From Pollenia angustigena (taxonomy: Eukaryota; Arthropoda; Insecta; Diptera; Polleniidae): a DNA stretch of 64,000 nt. Shown here one piece after another: positions 57,850-64,000 of this stretch. The notes beneath the pieces are model-generated. The model searched no databases. It was not told the origin of the DNA and was given only the letters and a program-made list of their open reading frames with translations. How positions within the stretch are numbered: position 1 is the first letter of the stretch; every line of letters begins with the position of its first letter. A program made the position numbers and the translations under genes. The DNA lies in assembly GCA_930367215.1 (NCBI GenBank), contig OV884058.1, positions 170,420,478 through 170,484,477 on the forward strand, read 5' to 3'.

Positions 57850-58520
57850 CTAACATTGTGACATCAATGTTACTACAAATGGCATCAATGATGCAAAAAG
57901 TAACATCAATCCAATGACTAACGTCTTCGTACACTTTTGTCATTTTTTTACGTGTCATCTATTTTATGGCTATATTGACATCAATTCGATGCTACATTTT
58001 GTATATTATTAACATTATTTTCATGATTACAATGTTTTATAAGAAGCAAAAATTGCTATATTCTTTTTTTTTTAATTATTTAGTTAAATACATCAAATTA
58101 TTAAAAAAAACTAATTTGGCATGGTGCTGGTGTCTTATTATTGAGAGTTCTGCTGAAAACAAAGGTTGTAATTTAACAAACGTGAAGCAAACATATGTAA
58201 CGTGCAAGTAAATAATAATATTCTCTCACTTTGACTTAAGTCAATTCCAATGACTTTGACTTAATGACAAACTGTCATTAAACTGATGCTAATGTGTCCT
58301 TTCTCCGATGTTACTGCGTCATCGCACTGAGGAATGTTCGTCATTTCTGTGATGCCGATGTGTCATCCCATTGCTGACATAATTTCATTTTGTCACTGAT
58401 GACACTTTGGCCAGGTGATGTTAAGGTTGACATCACCATGATGAAAAGTGTCATGGTGTCAAAAACGAAGACACTTGTCATAGTACTGATGTCAAAATAC
58501 ATCAGCGTTATGACGGCTTT
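57850..58520. repeat. Cluster of TGACATCA/TGATGTCA-like words
   Basis: More than ten words close to TGACATCA, TGATGTCA or TGTCATNNTG occur on both strands. The right end reads CACTGATAGAAAAGCCGTC when inverted, which may be a transposon end; no matching left end was found. It could equally be an array of bZIP-like sites by chance of transposon structure. Confidence 0.4.
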
Positions 58521-58559
58521 TCTATCAGTGAATAGATCGGACAAGGTCTTATTGAGCTA

Positions 58560-59375
58560 CTTAACATGAGTCTGCATTCCAAAAGTGTTTAAGATACGGT
58601 CACCCTACTCCTATTAAAAATTCTTATAAGTCTATAAGAACGGACCTTTGGACCGTTTCACAGTGGCTGAAAATCGTTTTTCTTTGGCCAAAAATCTGTA
58701 ACTTTTTAACAGAGGAGATATTTAAGGGAAATTTTTTTTAATCGACAGATAGATTCTTAAACTTGTATCCACTTTAAATTTCATTAAAATCGGTTGAGTA
58801 GTTATTGGGGAATTTAAGGGCAAAGTTGAACTTTAGATTTTTTTAACTTTAGCGTGAAATATGTTTTTTTTTTATTTGTTTTAACTATTAAAAATTTTAA
58901 TTTTTGGATTTAAAAAATAGTAAAATCAACTGGATATTTTCCTAGTATTACTGAAAAATTAACAGTTTTTTGCTTTCAAATTTGTTTACACTTAAAAAAA
59001 CTTTAGAAATATTATCTAAAATCATGCTATTACTACAGAAGAATCTTTTATTTTTTGCTGTAAAATTTGTTAATATTAGCAAAATAAATCCGCCGAATTC
59101 AGATTTTTTTTTTAAATTTTGATACGAAAATATAGGTATTTATTTTTTGAATATTTCTTATTTATTAAAACATTTCATACATATGTGAATAAAAAAACCT
59201 TTTAAAAATAAAAGCAGCAAGATATTTAAATAGCTTTTGTAACAATGTGAGGTTCTGTTTATTATTATTTTTTTAATGTCTGTCTTAGATCTAATGAATT
59301 ATAATTATTGTTCATTTAATTGAAAGATGGATTGCAAATATTCCATATTCTGTTCTTTAGTAGTTTTTTGACTTC
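58560..59375. other. AT-rich DNA, no gene recognised
   Basis: No coding signal. The stretch at 58660-58830 resembles the family A-like modules with AAATTTCATTAAAATCGG. Confidence 0.4.
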
Positions 59376-59784
59376 TTCATCTAAATCCCGATGTTCCACT
59401 TTCCATTGATACTGGAGATGAACGGATCTGACGTTGCCAATAATATATTAAAAAGATAACCATTAATCGAATTTCGTGAAATTTGTATAGTATCTCTATA
59501 AAATCTGTAATCCTTATTCCTTTTTTCCTGAGCTTCCTCTGATAAATCTCCAAGTGGCACCAACTGATATTTAATGACATCTTCTCCATGATAAAGGATT
59601 TTTTGAAGATACAGACAAAATAAGCGTAAGTTACAGAGTGGCAATAGGATAATTTTTTAACGACCAAGTTTAAATTACACAAATTAAAATTAAAATAATG
59701 TCAATAACAAATTTAATAATTAAAAATTATTTCGTTTACTCATATTTTATCTAATGTAATATATACACACTTTAAAAGAAAATG

Positions 59785-59835
59785 TTCCCCTGAAGAAGGC
59801 AACAAAAAATTGACGAAACGTTGGGAAAAAATGTA
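59785..59835 (+). ncRNA. Hammerhead-like motif of Penelope-type 3' ends
   Basis: CCCCTGAAGAAGGC is followed about 16 bases later by GACGAAACGTTGGG. The pair CTGANGA ... GAAA is the conserved core of hammerhead ribozymes, and this exact arrangement is frequent at ends of Penelope-like retroelements. The helices are not fully convincing. It sits within foreign sequence interrupting the Transib relic. Confidence 0.35.
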
Positions 59836-60044
59836 ATTAAATGTGTTTTTAATTTACAATGGAAAAATTTAGGCCCTATTAGCTTACTTATATATCTAAA
59901 ACTTCAAAACTAACACCTTGGCCAAAAAATAAATAAAATATGTAGCAGACATATTTTTCCATGGGTACTTGGTTTTTTATATTTTTGCAGTTTCCTTACC
60001 AAAATCTCCAAATTTTCTAGACTCAATTTCTTCATTGTCTGTTT

Positions 60045-60348
60045 CACTACGTGACAAAATTTCAACAAAGTCGTGACCAAATGAATCTGACAGCTAATCT
60101 TTGTGTAAAATTTTCCGCTGAATCCGAATATGAAGTCAGAATTGGCAAAAGTAGAACAGTTTTGCATTTCAGTCACAGCATCCTTTTTAAAAACACAAAT
60201 AGCGGTTATTTTGGAATATCTCAAAAACTATTCTATTGACAATTCTGACTTCATATTCGGATTCAGCGGAAAATTTTACACAAAGATTACATAATTACAT
60301 AAAGATTAGGCGTCAAATTTATTTGGTCAAAAAATTGTCACATAGTGT
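60045..60348. mobile_element. 304 bp CACTA-ended MITE inside the Transib relic
   Basis: It starts CACTACGTGACAAAATTT and ends inverted as AATTGTCACATAGTG. The inverted arms share TCCGCTGAATCCGAATATGA, continuing to AGTCAGAATTG. TT lies on both sides (possible 2 bp TSD). Related to 57456-57673. Transib coding homology resumes on each side. Confidence 0.75.
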
Positions 60349-60819
60349 TATTTCAGATGCTTTTTCCGGATCTGAAAAGAATCTTCTTGCGGTATTGCCA
60401 TCATTTGTATTGCCTGACCCTTGTTACGGCTGATCTATAATCAACCCAAATTTGCGGTATTTATCTTGAACATGTTTCCTTTTTGAACTTCTTTACTCCT
60501 TGTTGGTTTCGTTGTTTCTTATTGATCCTAAAGATCCGAAATCCAATTTATAACTGATTTTTAGTATGTATTCCATAAGTCGTATTCTTGCATGTAGTGG
60601 TGATAATCCAAATTCATATGCATCAGTATTATCTAATGATTTTGTCGGGACTTGGTTTAATTGGCTTGATGTTGCATGGCATATGATGCAGCTGGATGCA
60701 GCCTTCGTGGTAGTCAAAGCTTGGCCTACTTTTACATCTATCATTGTTAGCACTTCAATTTGCTGCCCATCTAAATCTAATTGTAAGAGAAAAAAGTACC
60801 CAAAAAGGAAGAAATACGA

Positions 60820-61283
60820 AAAATAAAATTCGTATCTTTAGATTTTTGTTTTACAACTGTTACTTTCTTTAATTATAGTTAATATTTTATCTATAAACAT
60901 TAAAATCAACATGCAGTGTCATGAGCGGATAAGAACCTGTGAGTAATTTTTGGTACTTTTTTCTTCTTTAACTGGTATTTTTTGATTTTCCGTTAGTATT
61001 GGACCTGAAACATAAAATTAAACGTGCAATGTACTAAGAGAATCAACGTGGAACGTCCTTAGTTAATGAGAATCTGTAAGAGGGCTGTTGGTACTTTTTG
61101 GTTCTTTAACTGGTACTTTTTGAATTTCCGTTACGGTTGGACCTAGTAACATTAAATTAAACATGAAAGGTCCTCAGTGAATGAGGGATCTTTTTGGAAT
61201 TTTTTTGTTCTTTAACTTGGTACTTTTTGAATACATATGTCCACGAAAGAAAGGGAGACGCTCACGAAGTATCGGAATTAATG
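60820..61283 (+). mobile_element. Helitron 3' part with 118 bp satellite units
   Basis: About three degenerate 118 bp units (AACTGGTACTTTTTGAATTT near 61110) run into ATGTCCACGAAAGAAAGGGA and a 3' end GACGCTCACGAAGTATCGG..TGCTAG followed by T. The end hairpin is weaker than at 56.2 kb. No 5' end was identified. Confidence 0.6.
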
Positions 61284-61409
61284 CTAGTTTTGTATTATAA
61301 AAAAATACCCTTCCTAAGTTTTGTTAAATTTACCTTGATTTTTAACAATTTGTATTGATTGACTTAACTTAATTTGTAAGAAGATAATTGTGTAATGTAA
61401 TTTAGAAGG

Positions 61410-61434
61410 TTAGGTTAGGTTAGGTTAGGTCAGG
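61410..61434 (+). repeat. Interstitial (TTAGG)n, 4 units plus a variant
   Basis: Four perfect TTAGG units and one TCAGG. This equals the ancestral insect telomere repeat, which flies have lost at chromosome ends. Short arrays of this word are common in fly DNA. Confidence 0.8.
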
Positions 61435-61439
61435 TTAAG

Positions 61440-62667
61440 AAGGGTTATGCGCCCAAGGGTGTAACGTGACGTTACAAACCAGGGTTTAAAAATTAGTAAA
61501 TAGTTTTTTTTCTTCATACCGAAAACGACAGTAAATATTCAAAACTAAAATATTTAAAGGTATTCATATTGCAAAAATATTCATAATTTACTAACAACAT
61601 TGTAGTAATATTCAAAAATATTTATGCAGTGGAAACTTTTTAATATTACAATGCGCAAAATATTAAATATTTCGCCGTATAAATATATTTTATATCGTAA
61701 CTTTAACATATTTTTTGTCACCATAAATATTAAATGTTTTGTTTCTACAATATCAATATATTCCTACCACACATTACAAACTGCCGCAGTATATGCGAAA
61801 TGTACGAATATAAATAACATAACAAAACAAAATATGCCGTCTTGTTGATCATCGACTGCCAAAATATGCGGCACAAAATATGCGACTATTACACACGACA
61901 TATTTAAATATTTTAGAGTAAATAGTAAACATATTATTAGTCGAAAAATAAACTAATAATAGTCACAATATGAAGAAAAAATTTTTTTTTGTGTGTAAAT
62001 ACAAAAAAAAAAAAAAAAGAGAAAATTTAAAATAAGAAAATCTTTGAATGTAAGTATGTGTAGGAAGAAGTAAATATAATTGTTTGATGGTTAATTTATT
62101 GAAAATAGGCAAAATATGGTTGAAAGGTGAGTTTTATAGTTTGAGTGCAAAAATATAAAAAATATTGAAAAGTTAACTAATGTTTTAAGAAAATATATAC
62201 ATATGTACATAGTTTGTATTTATAATAATATTTAATTTATAAACAGCCATTAAAAGAATATAGGGAGTGTTATATCAAAGACAAAATTAAATGGGAGTTT
62301 GGACTAGTTGTTCAAAAATAGAGTTAATGTACAAAAGTGCGTTTGTGTTGTGAGAAATTTATTTACATCAGACAAAGTATCTTTTATAAGGACAAACATT
62401 TTTATGCGTGGGTGTGTAGATCATAGTTTTATTACGTATGCATTTTGTTTTTAGCTTGGCTCATTTAATTGTTGATGATAATGGATGAATTGAAAATAGA
62501 ACAACCAATCGCACTCTTGTAATAGAAGCTCAAAAAAAAAGGATGTTGTGTAAATGTAGGTAGGAGGCTGCTTATATATGATCTTCTAGAGAAAAGAACA
62601 TTAAAAGAAGTGATCAGTTGTAAAGACCATGCATATAAATATGTATGTATGTATGTATGAATGTCTG

Positions 62668-62698
<31 letters not shown>

Positions 62699-63180
62699 TT
62701 GTTAGCGACAAAGTAAACTTAGAAACTTGATATTGTGTTTTGCGTTATACAAGTTGATTTTAAAAAAAAAACATTGTTATGACTTTTCTTGTTTTTTATA
62801 AGTATGTAATTTGGAAAAGAAATGTTTTTTCAGACAATTGTTGTTTTTTATTTGCGCCTATCATAAATATATTTTTTAGGTAAAACACTTTTGTTTGCAC
62901 TTGCGTAGATATTTATAAATAAAGCAATAATTATGACGCCAACATTAACGAAACCCAAATTTGCATGCAAGTAGCAATCCTTTTTTATGAACTTTTTTTT
63001 TGCCAATTTTACACACTTGTGACCTTTTCATTTGTTGTTGCATATACATACATATGACAAACAATACCTTGTGGAATCACAACAACAAATGTATGCAAAT
63101 TTATGATATATTTTTTTAGTGGAAAATAAAGGGTTATTTATTTTTTCACTTGTTATTTTTACAACAGGTATAAGAAAAAA
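61440..63180. other. AT-rich DNA with microsatellite
   Basis: No coding region is recognised. A (GTAT)n microsatellite lies at 62640-62697. Two short segments (62786-62822 and 62929-62950) are repeated near 63961-64000 and 63187-63208. Confidence 0.5.
62640..62697 (+). repeat. (GTAT)n microsatellite
   Basis: About 13 GTAT units with two interruptions (GAAT, GTCT). Typical polymorphic simple repeat. Confidence 0.9.
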
Positions 63181-63232
63181 AGTATGAATAATTATGACGC
63201 CAATATTTACGCAGAAAAAGAATTGTACACAC

Positions 63233-63918
63233 CAGCGTTTAAAAAGCTGCAGTTTAGATAGTAAAAGTCATAAGATTGTGCTGTAACTTCGACATCTTCA
63301 TTTGTCATTGGACAAAATAAACTGTTGCCGTTACTTCTGATTCATTAAATGAAAACAGTCGCAGTGAAGGCAAAAGCAAAAAACGAAATGTTGTACACAA
63401 CAAAGAACACCGTCAGTCAACATGTTCGGAAGTGTTTGGTTTGACCGACTGAAACTTTTAAAAAATCCCGTAGTTAACGAAGATGGGACTTTGCGTTTGT
63501 GTTCTTGTTTTCCATATTTTTTTTAAAATAATACACGCGTACATAAATACATAAATTTATACATACATACATATTTATTTATTTTTAAGCTTAACAAATC
63601 TTTTTAATTTTTTGAAATTAAATAAAACTTTAAATACATTATCGTTTTCATATACATACAATGAACACAACGTCCCAACTTCGTTAACTTCGGGATTTAT
63701 TAAAAGTTTCAGTCTGTCCAACCAAACACTTTCGAACATGTCGACTGCCGATGTTCTTTGCTGTGTGCAACTTTTCGTTTTTTGCTTTTGCCTTCACTGC
63801 GACTGTTTTCATTTAATGAATCAAAAGTAAAAGCAACGGTTTATTTTTGTCTAATGAAAAATCAGAAAGTGGAAGAAAAAGCATTTTTTTGATTTTGACT
63901 GCAGCTTTTTAAACCCTG
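63233..63918. mobile_element. 686 bp hAT-type foldback element, TSD GTACACAC
   Basis: The ends CAGCGTTTAAAAAGCTGCAG and CAGGGTTTAAAAAGCTGCAG (right end inward) are flanked by a perfect 8 bp duplication, GTACACAC (63225-63232 and 63919-63926). The arms pair for most of the element: for example GTCGCAGTGAAGGCAAAAGC near 63359 is mirrored near 63790. No transposase. The long pairing arms and perfect TSD suggest a fairly recent insertion. Confidence 0.88.
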
Positions 63919-64000
63919 GTACACACCATCTGAGACAAGTGATGCGTATATGTTGCATTTCTTGTTTTTTTTTTATAAGTATGTTATTTGGCAAAGAAAC

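Larger units (their letters stand above)
59384..60753 (-). pseudogene. Decayed Transib transposase, minus strand
   Basis: Four minus-strand pieces lie in the right order for a Transib transposase. 60753-60493 has MIDVKVGQALT (second catalytic Asp; family DGK is DVK here), CIICHAT and FGLSPLHARIRLMEY. 60440-60350 has SGNTNDGNTARRFFSDPEKA. About 60040-59985 has a short piece like KFGDFGKETAKI. 59644-59384 has KILYHGEDVIKYQ and DLSEEAQEKRNKDYRFYR with the last catalytic Glu. Stops, frameshifts and an inserted MITE (60045-60348) break it. It is closer to common Transib relics than to the intact copy at 18.3 kb, so it is probably another lineage. No ends identified. Confidence 0.8.

Noticed and set aside
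61410..61434. Telomere or subtelomere boundary
   Set aside because: Only four TTAGG units, single-copy flanks and no telomeric retrotransposon array beside it.
1..64000. CRISPR array, operon or prokaryotic gene set
   Set aside because: Spliced eukaryotic gene, insect transposons and high AT content. No direct-repeat/spacer pattern.

Overview
This 64 kb window is AT-rich nuclear DNA of a higher fly. Three things point there: one spliced gene that is clearly smaug (smg), very short introns with GT/AG borders, and a dense load of insect transposon types. Several dispersed repeats, such as the family ending GCCGAATATAGCACTC, look like those of calyptrate flies (blow flies and muscids), but the species cannot be fixed from the sequence alone.

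The only gene I can defend as a host gene is smg, plus strand, coding exons between 24579 and 29495. The five exons join to 4011 nt, which is 1336 codons plus a stop, and every junction keeps frame. The SAM-PHAT RNA-binding module is intact. The protein is enlarged by Ser, Asn and Gln-rich tracts. No second host gene is evident. A decayed F-box-like coding relic at 49.2-49.9 kb may be one that has died.

Nearly everything else is mobile DNA, much of it nested. 0.5-8.4 kb: Jockey-like retrotransposon relics, a tRNA-derived SINE, a hAT relic with internal tandem repeats, a near-perfect 50 bp hairpin and copies of a dispersed repeat (family A). 8.4-11.4 kb: a nest of at least four inverted-repeat elements, including a 999 bp foldback-type element with a perfect 8 bp target duplication and opposed 82 bp arrays. 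11.9-15.8 kb: non-LTR retrotransposon remains and hAT fragments. 17.27-21.29 kb: a 316 bp-class MITE split by a complete Transib transposon (intact 667-codon RAG1-like transposase, RSS-like ends, 5 bp duplication CGACG) and by a 341 bp pogo-type element. 21.6-24.2 kb: long-inverted-repeat elements and short tandem repeats. 29.5-48 kb: AT-rich non-coding DNA with several small DNA transposons that have clear TSDs. 50.8-52.1 kb: a Copia-type gag-protease relic. 52.9-56.2 and 60.8-61.3 kb: Helitron-type DNA with a 118 bp satellite. 59.4-60.75 kb: a second, ruined Transib that itself received a CACTA-ended MITE. 63.2-63.9 kb: a hAT-type foldback element.

The most notable object is the full-length Transib. 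Its reading frame, catalytic triad, zinc ligands and both ends are all present, so it may be active or only recently dead. The relic at 60 kb shows an older wave of the same superfamily.
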